Shown: positions 17,441-25,910, counted from the first letter of the stretch. The stretch is DNA of 64,000 bases from JALYXV01 sp963791545 (GCA_963791545.1 CAWBSR010000003.1:1-64000), one strand, 5' to 3'. Numbers and translations are program-made. Notes: a model not told the origin generated them from the sequence alone.

Positions 17441-18625
17441 GTGTCTGGATCAGTGATCATCTCCGGGGCCCGTACACCTATCGGAAAGATGGCAGGAGCC
17501 ATGGCCGGCTTCAGCGCCATGGACCTGGGGGCTCTGGCTATCGTCGAAGCCCTGCACCGGGCCCACGTCGAGCCCCACCAGGTGGATTACGTCTTCATGG
17601 GCCACGTCCTGCAGGCCGGGCAGGGCCAGATCACGGCCCGCCAGGCGGCGGTCAAGGCCGGCATTCCGATGACGGTGCCCGCCACCACAATCAACAAAGT
17701 GTGCCTCTCGGGCCTGAACAGCATCTTTCTCGCCGACCAGTTGATCAACGCCGGAGAGGCAGACATCGTGGTGGCAGGGGGAATGGAGTCGATGACCCGG
17801 GCGCCTTACCTGTTGCCCGGCGCCCGGGCCGGTTACCGCCTGGGCGACGGCAAGGTCGTCGACTCCTTGATGTTCGACGGCCTCTGGGACGCCTTCGAGG
17901 ACGTGGCCATGGGAGCGGGCACCGAGACCTATACCAAGGCCCGGCCCGAGTTGACCAGGCAGCGCCAGGACGCCTTCGCAGCCACCTCCCACGAGCGGGC
18001 CGCGGCCGCCATCAAGGATGGCCGCTTGGCCCCGGAAATCGTTCCGGTGGCGGTTCCCCAACGCAAGGGCGAGCCACTGGTTGTGGACACCGACGAGGGG
18101 GTTCGGCCGGGCACGACCCAGGAGGGCCTTGGCGCCCTGCGACCCGCCTTCGCCAAGGATGGCACCATCACGGCAGGCAATGCCAGCCAGATCTCCGACG
18201 GTGGGGCCGCCGTGATCGTCGCCTCCCCGGCCGCCGCCGAGCGCCTCGGAGTGGAGCCGCGGGGCCGGGTGGCCGGCTACGGCCAGGTCGCGGGCCCGGA
18301 TCCGTCCCTGCTCAGCCAGCCCTCGCGGGCCACCTCGGCGGCCCTGGAACGGGCCGGGCTCAGTATCGCCGACGTCGACCTGTTCGAGTTCAACGAGGCC
18401 TTCGCCGCGGTGTCGCTGGCATCGATGGACGACCTGGGCCTGTCGGAGGAAGTTGTCAACGTCAACGGCGGCGCCATCGCCCTGGGCCACCCCATCGGGA
18501 TGTCCGGCACCCGCCTGGCGATCACCCTGCTCTACGAGCTGGCCCGCCGGGGTGGCGGTCTCGGGGCTGCGGCTCTGTGCGGCGGCGGCGGCCAGGGCGA
18601 CGCCATACTTCTCCGCGCCCCCTAA
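17441..18625 (+). CDS. Acetyl-CoA acetyltransferase (thiolase)
   Basis: The 394-residue enzyme condenses two acetyl-CoA to acetoacetyl-CoA or works in reverse. All thiolase residues are present: nucleophile Cys in NKVCLSGL (about residue 87), FNEAFA (Asn-Glu), GGAIALGHPIGMSG (His) and the second Cys in ALCGGGGQG. Length and motif order are those of biosynthetic type II thiolases. With ccr, mce and the carboxylase it supplies the first step from acetyl-CoA towards crotonyl-CoA. GTG is the start; the reading begins with SVIISGARTPIG, the normal N-terminus. Confidence 0.94.
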   Translation: MSGSVIISGARTPIGKMAGAMAGFSAMDLGALAIVEALHRAHVEPHQVDYVFMGHVLQAGQGQITARQAAVKAGIPMTVPATTINKVCLSGLNSIFLADQLINAGEADIVVAGGMESMTRAPYLLPGARAGYRLGDGKVVDSLMFDGLWDAFEDVAMGAGTETYTKARPELTRQRQDAFAATSHERAAAAIKDGRLAPEIVPVAVPQRKGEPLVVDTDEGVRPGTTQEGLGALRPAFAKDGTITAGNASQISDGGAAVIVASPAAAERLGVEPRGRVAGYGQVAGPDPSLLSQPSRATSAALERAGLSIADVDLFEFNEAFAAVSLASMDDLGLSEEVVNVNGGAIALGHPIGMSGTRLAITLLYELARRGGGLGAAALCGGGGQGDAILLRAP

Positions 18626-18684
18626 CGGGCCCAAAGGGTGGCGGCCGGCTCAAGGTCGCCGCCCCGGCGGTCGAGGTTGGTGCG

Positions 18685-19536
18685 ATGCATCGCCGGGCGT
18701 TCCAGCTACTCCTGGCCGTCCTGGTGGCGGCCCTGCCGCTGGTGACCGCCGTGGCCCCGGCCGGGGCCGACAACGCCAGCACCCTGCTGGGCCTGGTCAA
18801 CAGCCTCCGGAGACTCCACGGCGCCGCTCCTCTGGCCGTGGACCCCACCTTGACCGCCAACGCCCAACAGTGGTCGGCGCATATGGCCGCCGCCGGCGCT
18901 CTCAGCCACAACCCGAACTATGGGGCGGGCGTCGCCCCCAGTTGGACCAAGTTGGGCGAAAACGTCGGTGAAGGCGGCGCTCTGACCGCCATCTACAACG
19001 CGTTCGTCGCCAGCCCGTTCCACTTCGGCAACATGATCGACCCGAGCTACAACCTCACCGGCATCGCAGTCGCCACTGGCGCGGGCAACAGCCTCTGGAT
19101 CACCCAGGACTTCGAATCCCGATCCAGTGGCACCCCCGCCACGACGGCCCCCCCGGCGACCACCGCCACCACCCGGGCGCCGACGATCACCCGGCCACCC
19201 TCGGCCCCCCCGCCGACCCATAGCCCCGCCCCCACGACCGCCCCTCCGGCCACGGCCGCCCCGACCACCGCCCCGCCGACCACCGCCGGTCCCACCACCA
19301 CTTCGGTGGTGGCCGTTCCCGGCAGCAGCCTGGGTTCGGGTTCCGACTCCCCCGCGACCAGCGTCGTGCCGCTCGGAGGAGGGGACCCGGAAGGACCGGG
19401 AAGGCTGGCTGCCGCCGCCTCTTTTTCCCCCCACCAGAGTGTCGGAGACACCCTCCTCCTATGGCTGCTGACGCTGTCCGGGCTGGCCGTCCTCTCGACG
19501 ACGGGCGCCTGGTACTTCGTCAAGAAGCCCCGCTAG
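18685..19536 (+). CDS. Secreted CAP-domain (SCP/PR-1) protein, membrane tail
   Basis: The 283-residue protein has a signal peptide (to about VAPAGA, residue 29), a bacterial CAP/SCP domain of about 120 residues with the usual motifs (LVNSLRRLHG, WSAHMAAAGALSHNP, GENVGEGG, GIAVATGAG), a Thr/Pro/Ala-rich linker of about 95 residues and a final transmembrane helix with a KKPR end. CAP proteins are of varied, mostly unclear function in bacteria. Start ATG 18685 gives the complete signal peptide. Its TAG stop shares CTAG with the stop of the convergent FKBP gene. Confidence 0.85.
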   Translation: MHRRAFQLLLAVLVAALPLVTAVAPAGADNASTLLGLVNSLRRLHGAAPLAVDPTLTANAQQWSAHMAAAGALSHNPNYGAGVAPSWTKLGENVGEGGALTAIYNAFVASPFHFGNMIDPSYNLTGIAVATGAGNSLWITQDFESRSSGTPATTAPPATTATTRAPTITRPPSAPPPTHSPAPTTAPPATAAPTTAPPTTAGPTTTSVVAVPGSSLGSGSDSPATSVVPLGGGDPEGPGRLAAAASFSPHQSVGDTLLLWLLTLSGLAVLSTTGAWYFVKKPR

Positions 19537-19907
19537 ACGGCCAGCAGGTCGACGACGAAGATGAGGGTTTCGCCCGGCTTGATGACGCCGCCCGCCCCCC
19601 GGCTGCCGTAGCCCAGGTCGGGAGGGATCACCAGCTTGCGACGGCCGCCGACTTTCATGCCGGCCACGCCCTGGTCCCAGCCGGCGATGACCTGACCGCC
19701 GCCGAGGGGGAAGCGGAACGGGGCCCCCCGGTTCCAGCTGGCGTCGAACTCCTGGCCGGTCGAGAAGGCGACGCCGGCGTAGTGAACGGTGACAGTGGCA
19801 CCAGGCGTTGCCAGATCACCGTCGCCCTCCCACAGGTCGGTGATCTCCAATGTGGCCGGTGGCTCACCGGTCGGCGGCTCGATGACAGGCTTTTCGAGAT
19901 TGGGCAC
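19533..19907 (-). CDS. FKBP-type peptidyl-prolyl isomerase
   Basis: This 124-residue protein is a minimal FKBP domain with a short N-terminal extension and no signal peptide, so it is cytosolic. Recognisable are VTVHYAGVAFSTGQEFDASW, PFRFPLGGGQVIAGWDQGVAGMKVGGRRKLVIPPDLGYG (given here as the region about residues 66-102) and the last strand LIFVVDLL. It speeds cis-trans isomerisation of Xaa-Pro bonds. The active-site aromatic and Asp residues of the family appear conserved by eye. Confidence 0.93.
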   Translation of the reverse strand: MPNLEKPVIEPPTGEPPATLEITDLWEGDGDLATPGATVTVHYAGVAFSTGQEFDASWNRGAPFRFPLGGGQVIAGWDQGVAGMKVGGRRKLVIPPDLGYGSRGAGGVIKPGETLIFVVDLLAV

Positions 19908-19944
19908 GGGGCTGAACGCTACCCGCTGAACCCCGGGTGCGATC

Positions 19945-20706
19945 TCAGACCAGCGGCGGGTGGTTGGTGACGGGTTCTCTCAGGATGCGGGCCACGGTGC
20001 GCTGGGAGGCGAAGGTGTCGAAGGCGACGCCCAGGCCAGGGACCAAACCGGCCGCCCAGCGCTGCGCCGCCTTCACCGCCACGCTCCGCAGCACCCGCTT
20101 GGTCCCATCCCGGCGCAGCGCGTCGGGGTCGCCGAGATAGGCGCCCGCCAACTCCCGACCCAGCTGGTCCTGGTCAATCCGCCGGTTGGCCGCCGTCAGC
20201 TGGTTCACCCGTGCGCTCAGTGCGATCCACAGCTCGAGGATCCAGCCTGTGATCACCGCCCCGGCCACGACGGGTGCCGTCGGGACGGCCCCGCCCCAGG
20301 AGACCACGGCGGCCAGTTCCTCCGCCTGCTCGACCACGGCGGCGGCGCCGCCGGCCGCGCCCGCCGCCAGCCGGGCCCGCCGGCCCGTGACCGGGAGGGG
20401 GGCCGCCGCCAGGAGGGGGGTGACCGCCACGAACAGCCGTTCCGCCTCCTCGACCAGCACCCGCTGGGCGCCTTTGATGGAGCGCACCTTGGTCAGGCGC
20501 TTGACGCTCTGGCCGATCTGTTCCTTCACCCCAGGCGGCAAATGGCCCGGCAGCTGGGCAGCCTTGCGGGCCCAGGCGGCGCCGGCGTCCACCAGGCGGC
20601 GGCGCTTGGTGTCCGGGGGGCGTGGGGTGGAAACGACGGGGCCGCCATTGCTGGACGTTGTGGTCGCCGCGCTACCAGACACGCTCTCCTCCTGCTCGTC
20701 GGACAC
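19945..20706 (-). CDS. Hypothetical protein with hydrophobic centre
   Basis: I do not recognise this 253-residue protein. The first 40 residues are Ser/Thr-rich and polar, then an amphipathic basic region (KEQIGQSVKRLTKVRS), an Ala/Gly-rich segment, one probable membrane segment (APVVAGAVITGWILELWIAL) and a basic C-terminal part with KRVLRSVAVKAAQRWAAG and VPGLGVAFDTFASQRTVARI. The pattern faintly recalls EcsC-type proteins, which is a guess. It lies 65 bp upstream of nothing related and is in line with recR. Confidence 0.6.
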   Translation of the reverse strand: MSDEQEESVSGSAATTTSSNGGPVVSTPRPPDTKRRRLVDAGAAWARKAAQLPGHLPPGVKEQIGQSVKRLTKVRSIKGAQRVLVEEAERLFVAVTPLLAAAPLPVTGRRARLAAGAAGGAAAVVEQAEELAAVVSWGGAVPTAPVVAGAVITGWILELWIALSARVNQLTAANRRIDQDQLGRELAGAYLGDPDALRRDGTKRVLRSVAVKAAQRWAAGLVPGLGVAFDTFASQRTVARILREPVTNHPPLV

Positions 20707-20771
20707 GGTACCGCTACCCGAATTGGGGACGTCTCAGGCCCCGGCCCGGCTACGCCCGCCGGGGGCCGCGG

Positions 20772-21392
20772 CTAGGCCAGCTCCCGCCGCCCCTCGAGCG
20801 CCCGCCCCAGGGTCAGCTCGTCGGCGTACTCGAGGTCGCCGCCCACCGGCAGGCCGCTGGCGATCCGGGTCACTTTCACCGGCAACGGCCGCAGCAACGC
20901 GGCCAGGTACATGGCGGTGGCGTCCCCCTCGATGTTGGGGTTGGTGCAGACGATCACCTCGGCGATGGCCTCGGCTTCGATGCGGGCCAGGAGTTCCCGC
21001 ACCTTCAGCTGGTCCGGGCCGATCCCCTCGATAGGGCTGATGGCGCCCTGCAGGACGTGGTAACGGCCCCGGAACTCCCGGGTCTTCTCCACCGCCACGA
21101 TGTCCCGAGGCTCCTCCACCACGCACAGAACGGTCTTGTCCCGCCGGTCATCCCGGCAGATCTCGCACTCGCCTTGCCCGGCCCCATCACCGGGCGCCGT
21201 CTCCGACACGTTGAAACACCGCCGGCACCACGAGATGCGGTCCTTGACCACCGAGATGGCGCCGGCCAGGCGCAGCGCATCCTCGGGCGGGGCCTTCAGC
21301 AGGTAAAAGGCGATGCGCTGGGCCGACTTGGGACCGATCCCCGGTAGCCGGCCGAGCTCGTCGATGAGGTCCTGAACGGGCTGGGCATACAT
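20772..21392 (-). CDS. recR: Recombination protein RecR
   Basis: The 206-residue RecR works with RecF/RecO in loading RecA at gaps. It shows the helix-hairpin-helix (LPGIGPKSAQRIAFYLL), the four-Cys zinc motif (WCRRCFNV and CEICRDD) and the Toprim domain (VCVVEEPRDIVAVEKT onward). The ATG start overlaps the ybaB stop (TGATG). The order dnaX-ybaB-recR is the classic bacterial operon. Confidence 0.97.
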   Translation of the reverse strand: MYAQPVQDLIDELGRLPGIGPKSAQRIAFYLLKAPPEDALRLAGAISVVKDRISWCRRCFNVSETAPGDGAGQGECEICRDDRRDKTVLCVVEEPRDIVAVEKTREFRGRYHVLQGAISPIEGIGPDQLKVRELLARIEAEAIAEVIVCTNPNIEGDATAMYLAALLRPLPVKVTRIASGLPVGGDLEYADELTLGRALEGRRELA

Positions 21393-21721
21393 CAGCCGCC
21401 CAGCAAGCCCTCCAGGCCGCCGCCCAATCCGAGGCCGCCGAGGGCTTCACTGTTGAGGTCGTTGGCCCGGGCCACCGCGTCGCGCACCGCGGCCAGGACC
21501 AGGTCCTGCAGCATTTCGACGTCGGAGGGGTCAACCACCGCCGGGTCAATCGTCACCGACTCGAACACCATGCTGCCGGTGACGGTGACCTTGACGGCGC
21601 CGCCGCCGCTGCGCCCCTCGACCACGGTCGCCGCGGCATTCGCCTGGGCGTCCATCAGGTGTTGCTGCATCTGTTGCATTTGTGACAGCAAACTGCCCAG
21701 ATCCGGGCCTTCGGCGGTCAT
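21392..21721 (-). CDS. YbaB/EbfC nucleoid-associated protein
   Basis: The 109-residue protein has the YbaB fold: an N-terminal helix rich in Met/Gln (LSQMQQMQQHLMDAQ), the central VEGRSGGGAVKVTVTGSM strand pair and SVTIDPAVVDPSDVEMLQDLVLAAVRDA (region about residues 58-85). These dimers bind DNA without strong specificity. Start and stop overlap dnaX (ATGA) and recR, so the three genes are translationally coupled. The C-terminus is Gly-rich. Confidence 0.94.
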   Translation of the reverse strand: MTAEGPDLGSLLSQMQQMQQHLMDAQANAAATVVEGRSGGGAVKVTVTGSMVFESVTIDPAVVDPSDVEMLQDLVLAAVRDAVARANDLNSEALGGLGLGGGLEGLLGG

Positions 21722-23535
21722 GTTGACACCTCCTCGGCGCCTGGGAATGCGTCCATGAGGCGCTGTTCGGGCGAGATTACTTCCACGTCCGCGTCCTGCA
21801 AGTGATCCGGGTCAACGTCGTCGCCACCGTCCTCCGGCCCGGGCGCCGCACTGGCCACCGACGGGGCGGGCGACTCGACCACCAGTTTGAGCGGCACGGG
21901 ACGGCCGAAGCGGGCCGCCAGCGCCGCTTCCGCCTCGCCCCGGGCGTCACGGCTGCGCTCCAGCCATTGCCGGTTGGGCAGGGCGAAGACGGCGCCATCG
22001 GGCTCGACGCCGACGAACCGCCCGCTCTGCAGGTACACCTTGGCCTTGGCCGACAGGTTGGCGAGGACGCCATCTCCCCACGCTTTGGTCAACTCGTCCC
22101 GGGTCGGTACTGCCAAGGTGGGGGAAATCGTGACCGGAGGAGCCGGGGCCGCCTTGGCGGCACCGGGCCCCGGCGCGCTCGGCACGCGAGGCGCGGCCCG
22201 GGCACGGCCGGCTGGCCGGGCAGGCGATGGCGGCGGGCCAGCGGCGCCCGGTGGGGCCGGCGAACCCGGCGCCGGCGGCGGGGCGGCCAGCGTTGGGGCG
22301 GCCGGAGCGGAGGCGGCCGGCGCCGGGGCCCGCTCGGGTGGGCGCCCCTGAGCTCCCGTGGGTGGCGCCACGTGTTGGCCACCTCGCGGTCCTCGTTCGA
22401 GACGCTCGATCCGCTCCAGCAGCGCGGCCGGGCTGACGTCGACGTCGGGCCGGGCGAGACGCACCAGCGCCACCTCGAGGGTCACCCGGGGATCGACGGA
22501 ATCCCGCATGTCGGCCAGGGCCTGGCCGATGACCTCCATGGCCCGCACCAACGCCGCCAGGCCCAACCGGCGAGCCTGCTCGGCCACCTGGACCACCTCG
22601 TCGTCGGACAGCATGACGAGGCCCCGGGCCATGGTCGCCAGGAAACCGTTGCGCAGGTGCTCGATCAGGTCGGTCGCCAACCGCCGGGCGTCGCGCCCCG
22701 CCGCCATGCCCTCGGCGACCGCGGTGAGTACCAGGCCGGCATCGCGCTCGGCCAAGCCGTCCACGATCGCCGACACCACCTGGGCCGGATCCTCGCCACC
22801 GCCCCCGGCCGCCACCTGGTCGAGCACCGTCAGGGCGTCGCGAGCCGACCCGTGGCCCCGACGGACGACCAGGTCGATGGCTTCGGGGGGTACCCCGAGT
22901 CCCGCTCGGTCGTTGACGTCGCGCAGCAGTTCCCCGAGCATTTCGCTCCCGAGCAGGTGGAAGTCGAACGGGATGGTGCGGCTTCGGATGGTCGGCAGGA
23001 CCTTCTGGGGATCGGTGGTCGCGAGGACGAAGACGACATGTGCCGGAGGCTCTTCCAGCGTCTTGAGCAGGGCACTGGCGGCGTCGGCGGTGAGCTGGTG
23101 CACCTCGTCGATGATGTACACCTTCCACCGGCCCCGGGTACCCAGGGCCACCCGCGACAGAAGGTCACGGATCTCGTCGATGCGGCGGTTGGACGCGGCA
23201 TCGAGCTCCTGGACATCGGTCGACACCCCCCGGCGGATATCGATGCACGAGGCACAGGTCCCGTCGGGCTCGCCGCCGACGGGATGAGCGCAGTTGAGGG
23301 CCATGGCCAGGATTCGGGCGGTCGAAGTCTTGCCCGTCCCCCGAGGGCCGCTGAACAGGTAGGCGTGGGAGATCCGTCCCTCGCGGACGGTGTTGAGCAG
23401 GGCCCGGGTGACGTGCTCCTGGCCCCGGACATCGGCAAAGCGCTGGGGACGGAACCGCCGGTACAGCGACTGGAACACCGCTTCGGGCGGGTCCCGCGGG
23501 GTCGGATCGGCGTCGCCGGGCGAGGTTTGGGCCAT
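21718..23535 (-). CDS. dnaX: DNA polymerase III subunit gamma/tau
   Basis: The 605-residue clamp-loader ATPase has Walker A SGPRGTGKTSTARI, the zinc-binding four-Cys cluster (CAHP...GTCASC), Walker B IIDEVHQL and sensor motifs, then domain III and a long Ala/Pro-rich linker (about residues 385-475) with a tau-type C-terminal domain. ATG 23535 is chosen because MAQTSPG leads directly into the conserved FQSLYRRFRPQ; the upstream in-frame extension would run into the SRP RNA gene. No obvious slippery run for gamma production was noticed. Confidence 0.95.
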   Translation of the reverse strand: MAQTSPGDADPTPRDPPEAVFQSLYRRFRPQRFADVRGQEHVTRALLNTVREGRISHAYLFSGPRGTGKTSTARILAMALNCAHPVGGEPDGTCASCIDIRRGVSTDVQELDAASNRRIDEIRDLLSRVALGTRGRWKVYIIDEVHQLTADAASALLKTLEEPPAHVVFVLATTDPQKVLPTIRSRTIPFDFHLLGSEMLGELLRDVNDRAGLGVPPEAIDLVVRRGHGSARDALTVLDQVAAGGGGEDPAQVVSAIVDGLAERDAGLVLTAVAEGMAAGRDARRLATDLIEHLRNGFLATMARGLVMLSDDEVVQVAEQARRLGLAALVRAMEVIGQALADMRDSVDPRVTLEVALVRLARPDVDVSPAALLERIERLERGPRGGQHVAPPTGAQGRPPERAPAPAASAPAAPTLAAPPPAPGSPAPPGAAGPPPSPARPAGRARAAPRVPSAPGPGAAKAAPAPPVTISPTLAVPTRDELTKAWGDGVLANLSAKAKVYLQSGRFVGVEPDGAVFALPNRQWLERSRDARGEAEAALAARFGRPVPLKLVVESPAPSVASAAPGPEDGGDDVDPDHLQDADVEVISPEQRLMDAFPGAEEVST

Positions 23536-23598
23536 CGCCCGGGAGCCTACGGCAGGGGTGGGATGGGCCGCCGCCGCGAGACTCAGGCCCTCGCAGTG

Positions 23599-23728
23599 CC
23601 GATGCTCGGTGCGGCGGTCAGGCTTACTGCGGCACACAACACGTTCCGCTGAGAGCTGCTGCCGTCAGGCCCTGACCCGGTTCACGGTGAGTCGTTGCGC
23701 AGGACCCGACCGTCGCACCGAGCATCGG
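23599..23728 (-). ncRNA. ffs: Signal recognition particle RNA (4.5S-like)
   Basis: The 130-nt segment folds as one long hairpin: the first 15 nt on the minus strand pair perfectly with the last 15 (arms at 23714-23728 and 23599-23613), and the apical part carries the domain IV signature GGTCAGGGCC then GGCAGCAGC, placed at the centre of the hairpin. In bacteria this is where Ffh binds. The apical tetraloop reads UGAC rather than GGAA. A TACTAT -10 box lies at 23746-23741. Its place just upstream of dnaX is common in actinobacteria. Confidence 0.87.
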
Positions 23729-23791
23729 ACTGCTCCCGGCATAGTACCCGGCGCCAGGAGCGGCGCGGGCGGTAGCGTGGCCCGAACACCT

Positions 23792-23876
23792 GGAGGGGTG
23801 CGAGAGCGGCCGAATCGGCACGATTGGAAATCGTGTGTGGGGAAACTCACCGTGGGTTCAAATCCCACCCTCTCCG
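23792..23876 (+). tRNA. tRNA-Ser (anticodon GGA)
   Basis: The 85-nt sequence folds as a class II tRNA: acceptor GGAGGGG with CCTCTCC, anticodon loop TTGGAAA giving GGA, a long variable arm (GTGTGGGGAAACTCAC) and T-arm GTGGGTTCAAATCCCAC. Discriminator base G marks serine. CCA is not encoded. It reads UCC/UCU codons. Confidence 0.97.
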
Positions 23877-24127
23877 CGCAGAGCAGGCTGTAGGTCAGAA
23901 GGGAGGTCGGGCGCCACCCGCGGCCCGATCGGTAGGTCGAGGTTCACAGGGGCGGCAAGGAATGGGTCGAAACACCAAGCGAATGGGCCGACGCCGGGAA
24001 AATCGCTCGCCGGTCCAACGAGTCCATCTACCGTTGGCCTTCCCCGGTTTACGTCTGGCCCACCACCCGGAGGTTCCCGGGGAATACCCTCCTGCCCCAC
24101 CACTATTGGTCAGAGTACCTTCGACAC

Positions 24128-24304
24128 ATGCTTGGTAGCCGGCAGATCTCACTTGGGGCCGTCATCTGGCTCGTCATCGGCGCGATTGTCGCGGCGGGCC
24201 ATCACTTCTTCGCCCATCTCCAGACGGTCTCCGAGATCGGTTCCGCGATTCTGGCGGTCTTGGCGTGGCCGCTCGTGGTGCTGCACATCCATATCGCGAT
24301 CTGA
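24128..24304 (+). CDS. 58-residue membrane protein
   Basis: This short frame encodes 58 residues, mostly two hydrophobic helices: SLGAVIWLVIGAIVAA and AILAVLAWPLVVLHIHIAI, joined by a His-containing turn (GHHFFAHLQ). GC at third codon positions is high and the ATG start and TGA stop are well placed in a gap otherwise without genes. Small two-helix proteins of this size are common and uncharacterised in actinobacteria. The ribosome site is weak (no clear GGAGG), so the call is moderate. Confidence 0.6.
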   Translation: MLGSRQISLGAVIWLVIGAIVAAGHHFFAHLQTVSEIGSAILAVLAWPLVVLHIHIAI

Positions 24305-24331
24305 GCTGGCCACGATGGGCCCGCGTTTAAC

Positions 24332-24356
24332 GGCGCGGCCGGGTGCCGGCCGCGCC
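24332..24356. terminator. G+C hairpin between convergent genes
   Basis: A perfect 11-bp stem, GGCGCGGCCGG with CCGGCCGCGCC and a GTG loop, lies between the 58-residue membrane protein gene and the convergent Lsr2-like gene. There is no T run on either side, so termination strength is uncertain. Confidence 0.5.
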
Positions 24357-24399
24357 CTCCATGCGGTAGCGCGTCTCCCGAACGACGCGCCAGATTTGA

Positions 24400-24897
24400 T
24401 TATCCCGCCGCAGCCTTCTTTCGGGGCCGCCCGGCCCGCTTGCGCGGTGCCGGTTCGGGAGCCGGAGCGCTCTGGGCGGCGTCGTAGGCTTCCAACAAGG
24501 CGGCAGGAATACGGCCTCGCTCATTCACCTTCATTCCCTGGTCGCGGGCCCATGCCCGAATGGCGCCCAAGTCTCCCCGCTTGGGGGCGGTTCCCGCACT
24601 GGCGGCCGACGTCGCCGCCCGGCGTCCCCGACGCGCCTTTGGAGTCGCGGAGGGGGCGGCGATCGCATCCGGCCGACGACCCCGGCGGCCTGTTTCGCGG
24701 CTACCGGCGTCAACGAATCCCTTCAGCTGGGCGAGGACATCACCTAGCTGTGCCCCGTGGGTAACGCAGACATCGAGTACATAATCGGTGCCTTCCCAGC
24801 TGATCTTGCGACTCGCACTGTCATCGTCTGCGCCGGAGACCGAGTCTCCGCACACATCACACGTGACGCTATAGCTGACAACCTGACGTTTGGCCAT
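24400..24897 (-). CDS. lsr2: Lsr2-like nucleoid-associated silencer
   Basis: The 165-residue protein matches Lsr2, the actinobacterial H-NS analogue that bridges DNA and silences AT-rich genes. The N-terminal dimerisation part (ISWEGTDYVLDVCVTH) carries a CDVCG and a later Cys-His, a possible zinc site absent from mycobacterial Lsr2. A basic Arg/Ala linker follows, then the DNA-binding domain with the typical IRAWARDQGMKVNERGRIP, whose RGR inserts into the minor groove. A second AT-hook-like tail, KRAGRPRKK, ends the protein. AAGGGGG precedes the ATG. The 538-bp gap upstream is AT-richer than the rest of the window. Confidence 0.88.
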   Translation of the reverse strand: MAKRQVVSYSVTCDVCGDSVSGADDDSASRKISWEGTDYVLDVCVTHGAQLGDVLAQLKGFVDAGSRETGRRGRRPDAIAAPSATPKARRGRRAATSAASAGTAPKRGDLGAIRAWARDQGMKVNERGRIPAALLEAYDAAQSAPAPEPAPRKRAGRPRKKAAAG

Positions 24898-25435
24898 CGA
24901 ACCCCCTTATATGACAGGAACGTAGCGGGCATACCATACGTCATACTGGGGGTATTTGCGCAAGCAAAGACCCGCTTCACCAAATCGGCAGCATGTTCTC
25001 GAAAGTCAGTTTGAAGCGTTCGCGGGCGCTACGCACGGTCTACGGCGTATGCCAACACGAATCTGTCCTGCACCCGCCGGCGGCAATAGCCGAGTCCATC
25101 ACTCGGGATTTCATTCGTGGGACGGACCCATAGACAACTTTTCGGTACGGATAACGGACAGCAATGGGTAACGGCAACCCCGAAATCCACCCAACTCGGC
25201 AAAGGCTGACAATGGCACTCCTCCTCCGGCGAATGATCTGGTGCCGGGCTCGGTCCAATCCAGGCCCGGGACCGTGCAAACCGGCTCGAACGATCTATTG
25301 CCTCCAGGGCTCCCACACCGAGCCCCCATTGCTATTCGCCGAGATGAATCTCAACCACTCAGATCCACAAAATGATCTGCAGGGTCTGCCACGGCGGCGG
25401 ATGGCCGGCACCTCATGACCGGGTAGCGTGCCGCC
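24898..25435. other. Long intergenic region, AT-richer than surroundings
   Basis: No convincing gene is seen in these 538 bp. The frames present lack the third-position GC bias of neighbouring genes. Base composition is visibly richer in A and T (for example around 24905-24965 and 25130-25200) than the window average. It holds the lsr2 promoter at its left end and the tadA promoter at its right end; an Lsr2 target is a possibility, not shown. Confidence 0.5.
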
Positions 25436-25894
25436 GTGACTGACGAAGAAGCGATGGCGGTGGCCCTCGAAGAAGCGGGTCAGGCCGCCGCGGCGGGCGA
25501 CGTCCCGGTGGGTGCCGTGATCGTGGTGGCGGGCCGGGTGGTGGCTCGGGCTCACAACGAGCGGGAGCTGCGCCGCGACCCCACCGCCCACGCGGAAGTG
25601 CTGGCGCTGCGGGCGGCGGCCGAAGCGACTGGCGGTTGGCGGCTGCCCGAGGCGACGCTTGTCGTCACCTTGGAGCCGTGCCCGATGTGCGCCGGGGCGC
25701 TGGTGGCGGCCCGCGTGGGGCGGTTGGTTTTCGGGGCCTTCGATCCCAAGGCGGGCGCCTGCGGGAGCCTCTACAACCTGTGCGCGGATCCCCGGCTGAA
25801 CCACGAACTCCCGGTGACCCGGGGGGTGCTGGCCGAGCCCTCGGCCCAGCTTCTCGAGGAGTTCTTCGTCAAGCGTCGAGCCGTCCCGCAGTAA
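25436..25894 (+). CDS. tadA: tRNA-specific adenosine deaminase
   Basis: The 152-residue deaminase converts A34 of tRNA-Arg(ACG) to inosine. The zinc site and proton shuttle are plain: HAEV (His, Glu) at about residue 52 and PCPMCAGA (two Cys) at about 82, followed by FGAFDPKAGACGSLYNL, the TadA-specific segment. GTG start. It sits just upstream of a tRNA-Ser gene and downstream of the dnaX region, a common actinobacterial neighbourhood. Confidence 0.93.
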   Translation: MTDEEAMAVALEEAGQAAAAGDVPVGAVIVVAGRVVARAHNERELRRDPTAHAEVLALRAAAEATGGWRLPEATLVVTLEPCPMCAGALVAARVGRLVFGAFDPKAGACGSLYNLCADPRLNHELPVTRGVLAEPSAQLLEEFFVKRRAVPQ

Positions 25895-25910
25895 CCTGAA
25901 GCCGCCGCCG

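Noticed and set aside
17029..18684. N-terminal extension of the CAP-protein frame over the thiolase
   Set aside because: The extension is Arg/Gly-rich shadow of the thiolase; the native start with a signal peptide is ATG 18685.
23636..23720. A further tRNA or tmRNA piece next to dnaX
   Set aside because: The structure is one long hairpin with the SRP domain IV motif and no cloverleaf.
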